The notes under the pieces are model-generated. The model did not search any database. It saw only the letters and a program-made list of their open reading frames with translations, and was not told the DNA's origin. Below are positions 24,451 through 35,439 of a stretch of DNA of 64,000 nt, one piece after another. Each line of letters opens with the position of its first letter. The first letter of the stretch is position 1. The stretch covers positions 434,001 through 498,000 of the forward strand of contig JAGTJL010000023.1 in NCBI GenBank assembly GCA_020746875.1, given 5' to 3'. Made by a program: the position numbers and the translations under genes. This stretch comes from Rhexocercosporidium sp. MPI-PUGE-AT-0058 (Eukaryota > Ascomycota > Leotiomycetes > Helotiales).

Positions 24451-24731
24451 TATAAAGGAGAAAACACTAAATATATAACAAAAGGGTAATAAAGCAAGTG
24501 CCGAAAGGTAACCGTAGGAAATACCCATTTAACGAGTACTTAAGATATTATATATTTAAAGTATATAATCTATTAAAAGAGGGAAAAAGTATAATTTAAA
24601 TAAGAAAAAAAAGTTATAATAATAAAAATCGTTATTAACTTTAAAAGATGTTGCCCTAAAGGCTACCTTAAATATAGTAAGATGCAGCTCAATCACGTGA
24701 CAAATGGACCTCTGAGGTCAACCCCACCACA
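24451..24731 (-). repeat. 5' LTR of the 12.6 kb Gypsy element
   Basis: 281 bp, collinear with 12151-12431. The right (outer) edge retains ATCACGTGACAAATGGACC, including a CACGTG box, where the other LTR has ATTACGTAACAAATGGACC. The left (inner) edge is more mutated. Confidence 0.93.
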
Positions 24732-24735
24732 GTAC

Positions 24736-27700
24736 TTCCACGTCCACAGCCGCTCCAGTAGTTATTTAAAGGCTTTAGTAATAATCTGCGCTACACGTCT
24801 TTAGATTCGAGCGATTGCGGCTACTATAACACTGCCCCTGCCTCTCCCTTTACTCTCTGGAATATGCTATACCGAGCAGCCATAAAACATTTAAAGTATA
24901 ATTATTATTTTATATACTTATTAAAAGTTAAATAACCTAATACCTTATGTTAATAATGCGAGTATTAATAAAGCAGACAGTCGTTATATTACCTTAGCCT
25001 TAACCTTTTCTTAATAATAGTCCTATTAAAGTCTAGAGTCTATTTAAATGCTTAAATATCGGCATAATAATAAGGCATTAATAATAGCGTTTAATAAGCG
25101 GAAAGGGTAAATAGAGTTTGCCTTAAGATCTTTAATAAAGTGCATAAGTTCGTACTTCGTAGGTGCGAACTATAATTTATATTATAATGCCTACTTTTCC
25201 GCGGTTTAATAAATGACCTTAAAGGTTTTATAATTACGTTATATTAACGGACTTACCGCTAGGATAAAGGGGTCATTAATATATTCTACAGCTTCTATGT
25301 CCTCTGTCTTATATGCCTCGATTAAGTCCGCCTTATAAATTAAGTAAAGGATTAATAAGAAAAGAAATCCTTATAATATTCCGGTTTAAATAAGTATTAA
25401 TAATGCCGTATATTCTTAAAGCTTAAATATAAATAATCGATCCCTTAAAAAGGAGTCTATCCATTACACAAGCGTGTAATTAACTTGTCGTTTCCTTAAG
25501 TTGTGTAATAGCCGCTGTCTTAAGACGTTATTAAAAGCTCTTAAGACATTTAAAAAAAGTAAAAACGCCACTTTTCCGTCGGCTTATACTTTATATATAG
25601 TTATAAAAGGAGGTATATTATATAGTCCGTTAATATAAGCTTCCGACTTTTAGTATAACGGCTTAAAAAGAGGTAATAAGTGTTAGCGAGGTAAGTTAGC
25701 CGGTTGGCGACTATAGCTTCCAATGCCTTCCCTAAAGTGTTAAGAAAAGCAATCGGTCTATACGACTTCGACTATATATAATCGTTCTTTCCTAGCTTCC
25801 AAAGGACTACCGTAATAAATTCCTTAAAGTGTGTAAGACAGTATCCCTATTAAATACATGCGTTAAAAAGCCTATAAAGGGTTAGAAAAAGAATGTCTAT
25901 AGTTTTATATAAAATAACATTTAAAATATCGTCGGTACTAAGTGTCTTATTCAGTGCGGCTTTGCGTACTACCTTTTCGATTTCTTACGACGTGATTTCC
26001 AGGCATTTAATAAACAAAAGGTATTCGTATTTATTAATATCCAAGAGGTTAATATTAATTAATAATAAAAAGAAAGACTAGCGTAAAGTCTCCGCCTTTT
26101 CCTCTACTTAGTGAGTAAGCTCTCTATTTAGTTTAATTAATGCCGGGGTATATGTAAATATTATAATATATCGGTTTTTGGCCTACTTAATTAGTTTTTA
26201 AATACTCGAGTCTAAGGTCGATGCTTTTTCTACTTTCTGTCGATAGGTATTACGAAGGGTCTTTTAAATATATCGGCCTTTTCCGTTGCGTGCCTTTTAA
26301 TATACTTTGTAATTGTCTTTATGTCTTATTCGTTGCCATTTTCGCCGTAACTACTAGACTTCTCTATAAATGTCTTTACATTCCTAATCAAATCCTAAGA
26401 TAAAGCGCGACAATAGATTTAATTATAATATTAAAGCCTCGATCTTAACTTAAAAGGCATTAATAATTAAGCGCACGTATTCATTAATGCTCTTTTTATC
26501 TTTAAGCTTCGAGGAGTTAGGCACTTTAAGGAGTCAATCCTTTAGCGTTTATTAAAGTAACGGCACGTCTATCTTAGCCTATAACTGTTTCCTAAATAAA
26601 GCGGCATATTATTATTTCTAGTTAATAGCTATTTCGATTAGCAAATGGTCGGAGTCGTAATTTAAACTTAAGTCCACTTTATAATAAATTGTACGAAAGG
26701 CTATCTCTTCGGTGGCAAAGGCCAAGTCGATTATTAATTCGCCATCCTTTTACTTATGTATTAGGGTACTTAATATTATAAGTAATTAGAAATGAAAGTC
26801 TTCGATAATAATAAGCAAAGTTTAGGCGGCCCGGATTCCTTTATTAATATATTAGTGGTTTTTCGACTAAAGGGGGTAATAGAAATTAAAGTCCTCGAAC
26901 ACAAGGAATTCATTTTAAGGATTTAACTTATTAATAGCGTCCCTTAAGTCAGAGACCGTGTTAATTATTACCTCATTATAAACGTTAAAAATGCAAAGTT
27001 TACTACTTATAATAAAGTTAATAATCTCTAGCGCGATAGTGTCTTTAATAATATATAACACGGTCTACGTGCTTAAGTCGGTTCGTTTATTAATATAAAA
27101 ACATACCCTCGTCATAGCGTTATTAAAGTAAGTTAATTAAAAATGGGTTTTAAAAGGATAATAGGTTATTAAAATAAATGAGTTCCGCTAAAGTTTTTAA
27201 ATTATTAAGACGTCGTATTTTAAGGTCTTCGAGTTCTGGAATAGGCTAGCGAGAACGACGTCTTTTGACTTTTGAACGTTATATTATAAAATACGCAGCT
27301 CTTAGTATCCTATTATAGACGTAATGTTAGGTTGGCACTATTTATAAAGGATTAACTTCGAGTTATTTAGGGATTTAATAAACGGATTAATAATTTAAAA
27401 TCCGATTAATGGGTTAAGGTTTCCGTGTGTGTTTAAGTTAAGGTAATAGAGCTTTATTTCCCCCGGGTCTCCTGGCGTACTCTTAGGTTTCGTTAAGCAT
27501 AATTTAATTTTCTTATATATTTACGTAATTTTATTATAATTATAAAGTCTTTACCGTAGTATACGTATACCTTTCTATATTAAGTAATCGTTAACTCGGC
27601 GTTATATATTAATTAATCGCTATAAATTTCCTAATATAAAGGACATTTACATCTTTTATAAATGTTCCCTCGGGCTATATAAGTATTTATTATCATAAAG

Positions 27701-28100
27701 ATAAGTAGAGATGACGCGACTTCTATTATATTATACATTTACTCGTTCTTATTATTAGTTATGTCGTCAAGCTAGTTGCCTACGTCTTATAATGTAAACG
27801 CTCTTTTTATTTTAAATAATTAAAATTAATTATCTTCTAATACTTAAATAAAGAAAAAGAACTCTCCTATAGCTAGGACTTATAAGTCAGTTAATAGGTC
27901 TAGCTATTATATAAACTCTTATTATATTATTAGCGTTATTCAGTCCTCTTTTACTAAGACGGCGCCAGGTATTCGTATTATTATTGCTTTAAAAGGCTTA
28001 TAAGCTCTTATTTATATTTATGTTTATAAAAGTAATTATATTATCTCCGACCGGCCATTAAATTAAAATCCTTAAGGCTTAGTCCGTCCAAATGTGCTGG
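24736..28100 (-). pseudogene. LINE ORF2, N-terminal part (endonuclease and RT), pseudogene
   Basis: Right to left: an apurinic-type endonuclease with FEDFNFYYPL at about 26860-26900, corresponding to the GDFNxHHPLW motif with the Gly and His codons altered. The reverse transcriptase follows, with HFKEFITVVLWKLGKND near 25800 and SYRPIAFLNTLGKALEAIV near 25740. The thumb region has RIQRRVAQIITKAFK at about 24790-24830 (one stop read through as Gln). These blocks are characteristic of ascomycete Tad-clade elements, whose ORF2 nicks the target and reverse-transcribes the element RNA in the nucleus. The frame stops abruptly at the Gypsy insertion. Plus-strand open stretches in this area are antisense shadows. 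Confidence 0.88.
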
Positions 28101-28229
28101 TATTTGGTACTGCGGGTTCCACGGCTTCCTCTAGCCTTTAGGTTATTATTTAGGCCTAAATAAAAGTTGCCGGGATTCGGGTTATTTAATTAAGTATACG
28201 GTTGCGTATAATAATCTCTTTTATTCGTT

Positions 28230-29250
28230 TATTGTTATTCTTAGGGGTGTCGTCCTTAAATAAGATATAATAATAAATACTCCGAATTTATTTTACTTAT
28301 TTTATTCGTTCTATTTCTTTCTTTTTTATTAAGCAAGCATTACTTTATATTATATAAGCACTTTTATAAATTATACATTTAAGAGTAAAGCTATTTATTT
28401 TCTTTTATTTATAGTTCTTAATCTCGTATAGTTCGGCATAATAGCCGCATATTTGAATTACGTCACATTAAGTGCTAATATAGCCGTAATTATAATAACG
28501 GAAGCATTACTTAACTTTACAAACGCAATTATAAAGTTAACACACGTGGATTTGTCCTTTTTAAACTATCCCGGCGTAAATAATAACGTTGGCCATCTCG
28601 AGGTCTATAAATTCAACCACAATTAAGAATACGCGCTTAAAGGGAGATTCTTTAATTAACCATCCAACAAAAGGTATTTCTGCCTTAAGAATAATTATGT
28701 AATTATCTACGAGTATCCGCTAAATAATTGTTATCTAATCTTTAATATTAATAAAATTAATAAAAATGCCGTAGACAATTACCTTATATATTAGTATAAT
28801 AAGTTTTACGTGTTCTCCAAGACCTCTAATCTAGCCTTTGTGCTCCTTAAGCTTTTTTCCTTCTGCTATAAAAGTTATAAATATTTATATATTACCACTT
28901 TTAAGTTAATATATAACGACTATTTTTATTAATTTAATAGCTGCGTTGTCGCGAATCGATGTCTCTATTTATTGTCTTAGTTTAACAATAGAGAGCGTCC
29001 GGAGTTTTTAAGCAATTCCGTAGTCCTTTAGTTTAATTATTATTACTTAGTCTTTATATATTGTGACTGTGGATTAGGCCTTAATAATACGCGTGTCTTA
29101 TGATATTAATAGAAGTATAAAAGAGCCTTTAGCTTATGTAACTACCTACGCCTAAGTTATACCTACAGCTTTACCCCTACTAAAGTTAACTACTCCTACT
29201 AAAGCAATATTTAACCTCACTAAGTTCTTAATAATAGTAATATCTCTTTA
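28230..29250 (-). pseudogene. LINE ORF1 (Gag-like, CCHC knuckles) pseudogene
   Basis: Minus-strand translation gives AEIPFVGWLIKESPFKRVF near 28660 and EFIDLEMANVIIYAGIV near 28580. These are followed by clustered cysteines: CFRYYNYGYIST.CD near 28480 and ICGYYAELYEIKN near 28430, then a further knuckle with KCIIYKSAYI near 28350. The Tyr residues sit where CCHC knuckles have Cys or His, as C-to-T/G-to-A change predicts. ORF1 proteins of Tad-like LINEs bind the element RNA. It lies upstream of ORF2 in the expected order. The N-terminus is indistinct past about 29200. Confidence 0.82.
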
Positions 29251-29299
29251 TATACTTTATATGCACTTAACGGCATCTTAAATATAATAAAGAATCTCG

Positions 29300-29836
29300 T
29301 TAATAATAAGTTAATAAAACACCTTGCCGATAAGCGCAATCGTTAATATAATATATAGCTATATTATATTCTATAATACCTAGTTCTGCCTTCCTCTATT
29401 TACGGCCTACAGCTAGTTACATACTTCTTAAAGGTATATAGCGTACTTGTTAATGTGCTTTAAGCCTATGTTAACCTACGGCCACTTAGGCGCCATTATT
29501 ACATAATTCAACGCGTTTACACGCGTTAAAAAGAGTAATCGCCTAAGACGACACTAGTTCACTATAGAGAATGCAAAATATCACGCGTTTCCAAAAATTT
29601 ATTCTGAGCTATTAGTGGTGTTTTTCGGACTAATGTCGCTTATCCCCTCTAGTGCCACCAGAAACACCATCCTAAAGAGCCTGTAACAGCCTCTGTAAAT
29701 TAAGCGAGGAACACCAAATTTAGGCGACGACAGCCTATATTTTACTAAGTATTGAAAAGTAACGATTTCGCACGCAATTTTATCCTTTTTAATAATATAA
29801 CGCAAAGCAATTAATTAAGTTATAAAAGTTGACTTA
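29300..29836. other. Spacer between LINE and piggyBac relics
   Basis: Mostly AT-rich. A less mutated patch at 29600-29740 contains two imperfect inverted copies of a GGTGTTT motif (AGTGGTGTTTTTCGG and AGAAACACCATCC). It could be the decayed end of the neighbouring piggyBac-like element, but no matching end or TTAA duplication was found on the other side. No gene is supported. Confidence 0.35.
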
Positions 29837-31687
29837 ATATTCTTTATAACTAAAGCTTAAAGAAGTTCTTTTACTCGGCCGGCCAGCATTTACAGCGATT
29901 TCGGCTAGAGCTACTCTCTTCCTCGGCTGGTCTTAATACCTCCCCTCTTTATAAGCTACGCAATTAGCTCGTATAAGCATTTTAATTAAGATATACTAAT
30001 AAACTAAAACCTCAAAAGCAGTCCTTAATAGGCCTGAAACTCGTCGTTTTCGTGTACCCGATACATCTTCTCTTATAATAATTAATAACTTTATAAGCTA
30101 AATACAGAAATCGTTTTAATTTTTTAAATTAACGCTCTCGACTTCGTATTATAAATGCTAACAGATTAAGTAATAATTATTAAGTATAACTAAAAGCAAG
30201 AATTAATAAGTGACTTAAATTAATCCGAATTTAACAGTTCGTAAGCCATCGTTATATCCTTATAGCTAATCACCGATATCGACAGCTCCTATATATTCGT
30301 TATAAATATTATAAAAAATAAGAATCTCAAGAGCTTTCGTGGCATAATTACTAAAGGGACGCCGATTAATTATTGCATTCCCGGCTATCTGTTTCGATCG
30401 TTTTCGTACTCGTAGAACCGTCGACTTTCTATCTTAATATATCGACATTATAAAGGCAAAAGCTCCATTTTAAAACCCAGTTTAATTGACTAGATTCGAT
30501 GCAGTTAGGAACGCATAAAGCTCACCCTACGGTATAGCATTCGGTCCCTTTTCTCGTGTCTTTTTCAAGTCCACGAGCTCTTAGACTACCCCTAAAATAA
30601 CTCGACATGTCCCGGTAGCAGCGATCCTTTTCTTTCGTAGGTACTCGAGTAATTACGGCGAAGTAAATAAGTTGTCGAGATAAACGTAATATATTACCTT
30701 CGAAAGCAAAGCCATAAGATATAGCACCATTATTTAAGTCGAATTAAATTGTGCATTTTTCGGAATATTATATATATTACCTTTCTTCCCTAATACGTAA
30801 TACACCTACCGAAGGAAGAAGCCTTATTATATAATAACCTAAACCTTAATATTAATAGGGGTTAATTTATTTAAAATCGTAATAATAAGCTTACTCCGGC
30901 TAATATATTATTATATAGCCTCATCGACAGCAACCTATTAGCCAAGCTTTTAAAGCCGGAGATTCGTCTCTTAAATATAAGTATTTAAAGGCTTAGTTCG
31001 TTAATACAAATAAGCACTCTTATTATTAAATATTCGAAATCGTCGTCGAAGCTCCTGAAACCGGTTCCGTAAAAAGATACGTAAGATCTTATAAAATAAA
31101 ATAATTCCTTTCGTAGACCAGTAATCCTCAATTAAGTTAAGAAGGTATATTGTTATATAAATACAAAAAGCTAAATATAAGTAGATTTCCTTCGTATAAA
31201 TAGGTTCCTATGCCGCTGCTCGAGTTCCTGGTTTTCCGTTTCTTTTAAAAGAGTTTATAGCCTTAATAATCGTATCGATCATATCTAAGTTATAGTACTA
31301 AAAGAAGAGAGTAATAGGGTCCTTTAATGAATAATCCTCTAGTAAGTATATCTTTAGGTCGAAATCGTCAAGCTATATAAGCCGAAAACACGTTCTTGAC
31401 TTTAATAAAAGCTTTACTTTAGGCCGTAAAATGCTTATATTAGTTGCATCTGCAATTATAAGTTCTGGCATCGCGAATGCATTCAAAAGTAGGTATTTCC
31501 TAATAGTAAATAAAAGTTTATTAATATTTTGATAATGCCCCGCACGGGGCCTAAACACCCCTGCAAATGGCGGCCGCTTCAAGGCACGTGCGCTGAAGAG
31601 ATGTGCGTATGGCACCAGAGGGGATAGCAAGCGGCAGTTTCCATCGAAGTGAGCTTTGGTGATCGGGTGTGATTTACGCGGAGGCAT
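29837..31687 (-). pseudogene. piggyBac-like transposase pseudogene (DDE_Tnp_1_7 type)
   Basis: Read leftwards. The frame begins at an ATG at 31687 (MPPRKSHPITKAHF), passes a stop at 31373, and continues as IYLLEDYSLKDPITLF and NLDMIDTIIKAINSF. Family hallmarks follow in order: LAVDEAI-type first catalytic Asp near 30918-30935; VYLDNLFTSP with the second Asp near 30664-30690; LRKKRIAATGT near 30630; and GAVDIGD with the third Asp near 30270-30293. The C-terminal part reads ANCVACKEGRY.DRPRKRVA near 29940, probably a zinc-binding tail. piggyBac enzymes excise and insert at TTAA. All three catalytic Asp codons survive, but many RIP stops do not allow a full protein. Element ends were not identified. 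Confidence 0.83.
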
Positions 31688-31699
31688 TTACGTTAATAA

Positions 31700-34040
31700 A
31701 ACCTTATTCGCTTAGGTAACACATTTCAGTCTGCACTATGTGATTTACTATTTATATAGGCACAGAAAACCTTGTAATTGAATTAATTCTGCGTTATATA
31801 CCCGCGTGCTTTAAGAAAATATAAGTAAGTGACCTCAATTACCTCCGCGGCCCTTCTCCTCCGAAAATCGAAACTCGACTACTTAGGCTAGTAATTTAAT
31901 TCCACTAAGCTCACGCCTGCTTAAATATAGCCTTATATTAAAGCTCGCATTTAATTTCTAATATCGTCGTTGCTAAATACTTTATCGCGTTAATTTTATA
32001 CTAATAAAACCCTAGGGCCGCTTACTTATTACTTGCATTTTGCCATTTCTTGTAGTGTTCTTTATTTCCTTAGACTTAATGAGTTGTAGTTCTCGTAATT
32101 TATTCGATTCCCAGCTCTTTATTATGTTCGTGTCTTATTTAATTATTTGTTTCTTAAGTTTCCTTATGTTTTCCCCTAACACCTTTTTTAATAAGATATA
32201 AAATAAGGGTGTAAGGCCTGAATATATAATCGCGCGCTTCCCAAAAGGGATTATAATATTATTAGACTTTAAATAAATCGTAATAAAAAGGATCTAGCCA
32301 GGGCATATATTAATTAAATTTATTATTAAAAGAATAAGATTTCATACACGTCTATTGTTTAATTTATCCTTATCTAGAGCATTATTTAGAAACGATTAAG
32401 CCCCGATACCGTCCGCTGCTTAAGTCAGTCTTTATTAAATATATGACTTAACGTCTTACCTTAGTTTTGTAATTACTAAACCAAACGAATTCGCCGCGTA
32501 CGACCCAGTCGAGCCTTATAATTATAAATAAGCTTTTTTAAGCTGAATAAGTAAGCCGCGATACCGAACCCGCTAGCTATTATTAAAACGCTCTCGTATT
32601 CGTTTATAACAATACTTATATTATGCGGTCCATTAAACACTACCACGGAACTCCGGAGGTAGCTATTCGCAGTATAATATAAAAGCTTTCGCGTAAAACC
32701 TCGCCGGGGTTTAACGAAGAGCTCAATTATATCTTGCTTCTTTAATATCCACGAGATTACTATAAATAGATAAGTTTATAAGAAGGACTAGAAACTAATA
32801 AAAGACATTTAAGGAATCTATAGATTTATATATTGCTTACTATCGATCTCAAGTCCTTTTTAATATTAAATACGTAAGTGTACTACCCTATAATAGTCTG
32901 TGATGGTAGTACGAGAAAAGTAATATTAAAAGATATTATTCTTATATATAATAAGAATTATTTATAAGAAAAGTAATACTAAAAACAGCGCTATTAAAAG
33001 ATAAATATATATTAACAAAAAGGCTTCTTTTAAAAGAAGATGTCGCTAAAAGGAATAGATAATAGCTATTACAAAGGCTTAATGTATTTAAAGAAAGAGT
33101 TCGTAAAACAATCGCCGGAAAATCGGAAATGTTAATAAAATCAAAAGATAAAGTAATAATCCTTTATGTAAATAATCAGCTCTTTACTTAAAGCGAGATG
33201 AAATAACTTATTATAACCGCAAATAAATTCTAGGGCACGTTTAAAGGTAAAGATATCTTAAATTTAGCTATTACTAAAGTATAAATAATGCTTAATAAAA
33301 GCGTTATAATACTTACGAAATAGTAAATAAAGTATATATTACTTAAAGAAGTATTAAGAATATCTCTAAGAAATGCAATATATAGCCTAACGAAAAGAGA
33401 TATTATATTTATAGTTACGAATATTCTTACGCGGCGGCCAATCTCGGCAACTGTGAACGCTAAAAACGTTACATAAAATGTATTCGCAGTAACGTAAATT
33501 AATTATATAATCATAACGGATAGACTTTATAGGCCTAAAAACTTATGTCGATGGACGAGCCTAAGGTATATAAGATGCCTCGATAATAAGAATATATAAT
33601 TAACAAATTAATTAAGATATTTACAGAAATAAATTAAAATTAATATAGAAAAAATTCTAGCTGTTATTATTATATATATTTAGGTTTAATTTATAATGAA
33701 AATCACAGGCGTCCGTAATAGAAGAGGTTAGGGTGAACGGCAGTAAAGGCGTCGAGGAAGTGCGGGCAGGCAATCTCTAACTTTTAAATCTGCTTTTAAG
33801 TTGCTTTTATAAGCGGCCAAAATAGTAAAAAGTACTTAATACATAAAGCGGAAGCAGACGACAGAATTCAAGCTTTTAATAAATTTCGATACTCCAGATT
33901 TATTTATTAAATATAAAGCATTTTTACTTTACGACAGCTTTTTAATTTACGAAATTACTTTAAGAGTTTAAGTATATATAAATTAAATATATATTTATAA
34001 TTAAGTTTATATAAAAGATAACAACCCGTAACCCTGTCTT
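31700..34040. other. Degraded repeat region, no gene recognised
   Basis: A mixture of AT-rich RIPed sequence (31.9-33.7 kb) and a slightly GC-richer stretch near 33690-33770. Short coding-like fragments occur near 32380-32700 on the plus strand, but no motif could be assigned. A single GGTTAGGGTG near 33718 is not a telomeric array. Confidence 0.4.
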
Positions 34041-34049
34041 AAAGCTTAT

Positions 34050-34640
34050 ATTAAGGCATATACTTAAATCTGCGCATGTCTAAAACTAGGTCTGTAGAAG
34101 AGCCGCCTTACCCGCCCTGTCCTTCTCCCGCAGTCGCTTGTTATGAGGGCATATACTTAATTTAAGTATGCCTAAAATTAAGAAGGCAGTACCTCACCCC
34201 TTTTCGAGCACTTGTCTTAGGGGTATATGCTTAATTTACGTATACTTAAGATTGAGTTTGCGTAAAATACCGTATTAGTACTTATATCCTTACCTTCACC
34301 CCCGCTCTTACCTCTTCTAGTGCTTATTATAAGGCATATACTTAATATATATATATTTAAGTTTATATAATAGCCCCTCACTTAGTTACTTGTCTTAGGA
34401 AATCATAATTGTATTTACGTATTCTTAAGATTAATCTTATAAATAAAGATTTCTTTGATATCGCTTAATAAAGTAATATATTAAGTTTACGAGTACTTAA
34501 TTAAGTCTGTATACGAGCATATTCTCCGTATCGTTTATAAGAGGCATATAACTATTTTTTGGGTGCTTAGAATCAAGTCTGCAAATAAGGATATTCTCAG
34601 CGTCGTGTGTTAAGAAAGTATATACTTATCTTTCTTAAAA
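34050..34640 (-). repeat. Degenerate minisatellite, reverse-oriented arm
   Basis: Irregular tandem units of about 70-110 bp, each opening with a variant of GGCATATACTTAAATTTG and then CGTATACTTAAGAT or a similar box (near 34053, 34147, 34222, 34331 and so on). The GC-containing spacers differ in length. Units here are in the opposite orientation to those at 34.8-35.1 kb and 43.4-43.8 kb. Confidence 0.7.
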
Positions 34641-34789
34641 AGTTAGCTTACTTTACCTACTACTTATAAATAGTTAATATCTTAATATCTATTATATAAT
34701 ATTTTCTATTCCTTTACTGTACTGTAATAATTTGTGATTAAAGTATTTGCATTTATAAAGTAATATTAAGGAAAACTCCGAGGAGAGCC

Positions 34790-35135
34790 TCCTCGAGACC
34801 CAGTTTTTGGCCGTAGATTTAAGTATATGCTACGGAGAAAAGCGGTAATAGCGGGGAATCGTATCGTATCGACTTAATTTAAAGTATACGTAGATTTAAG
34901 CGTATATTCCTAAGGCAAGCGATGGAGATGATTTATTTATAGAAACTTAATCTTAGGCATATATCGGTTCAAGTGTATATACTTATAATAAGTGATACTG
35001 GAAAAACCTTTTAAGGAAATCCTTCTCGAGACTTGATTTTAAATATACGTAAATTTAAGTATATGCGCTTAAGATAAGTACTGGCGAGGTAGTCTTTCTA
35101 TAGACTTATTTTTATTAAGTAAATATAAATTTAAG
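34790..35135 (+). repeat. Degenerate minisatellite, forward arm (left of copia)
   Basis: Units with GTAGATTTAAGTATATGC, ACGTAGATTTAAGCGTAT and ACGTAAATTTAAGTATATGC at roughly 100-bp spacing. The array is cut by the copia element. Removing that element and one TTAAG joins AAATTTAAG to TATATGCCC and regenerates a normal unit. Confidence 0.75.
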
Positions 35136-35324
35136 TGTCGCGCCCTAGCGCAGTCTACTGGTCATGTGTATGCTCTCGTAAGCACTCACGTATATATATA
35201 CTCGGGTCACAGTCCTCTTTTGTAGAGGGTAACGCTTACTTTAATATATTTTTTAAACCCTTACTTTTTACGTTAATCGTAGAACTCTTAAACTACTAAA
35301 AGCCTACTTTATTTTTATATAATA
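35136..35324 (+). repeat. 5' LTR of copia element 1
   Basis: Its left (outer) edge is better preserved than the 3' copy (CAGTCTACTGGTCATGTG against TAATCTATTAGTTATGTA). Its right (inner) end is heavily changed (CTACTTTATTTTTATATAAT). Confidence 0.94.
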
Positions 35325-35439
35325 GTTAAAAGCCATATCTGTCTTCATAAGCTACTTTTAGCATATATAAATTTCGAGCTTTAATTAAGCTTATTTAACT
35401 CTAACTTTATAATCTTCGTTTCCTTTTCTTACGCTTAAA

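Larger units (their letters stand above)
12151..24731 (-). mobile_element. Ty3/Gypsy LTR retrotransposon, 12,581 bp, inserted in LINE ORF2
   Basis: Two direct repeats of exactly 281 bp (12151-12431 and 24451-24731) bound the element, with a 4-bp target duplication GTAC at 12147-12150 and 24732-24735. A primer-binding site next to the right LTR and a polypurine tract next to the left LTR show that it runs on the minus strand. Gag (about 22.6-23.1 kb), RT (about 18.4-18.95 kb) and integrase (about 16.4-17.15 kb) occur in Gypsy order. At 12.6 kb it is long for the group: about 3 kb separate the end of recognisable pol from the 3' LTR. No nested insertion was detected inside. Confidence 0.93.
24732..29350 (-). 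mobile_element. Tad-like LINE, 5' segment
   Basis: Upstream part of the LINE whose 3' part lies at 10847-12150. It contains ORF1 and most of ORF2 on the minus strand. The junction with the Gypsy LTR is exact: the ORF2 frame reads ...AAVDVEV up to GTAC (24732-24735) and resumes as HLL... at 12146. The 5' boundary near 29.3-29.5 kb is not marked by a visible target duplication. Confidence 0.87.

Noticed and set aside
25893..26403. Two plus-strand frames of about 60 codons
   Set aside because: Both are antisense shadows of LINE ORF2 on the minus strand.
33700..33740. GGTTAGGGTG, reminiscent of the TTAGGG telomere repeat
   Set aside because: A single occurrence without tandem copies.
34050..35135. 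Regularly spaced repeats considered as a CRISPR-like array
   Set aside because: Units are irregular in length and diverged, spacers are not unique fixed-length pieces, and the genome is fungal; a decayed minisatellite explains them.
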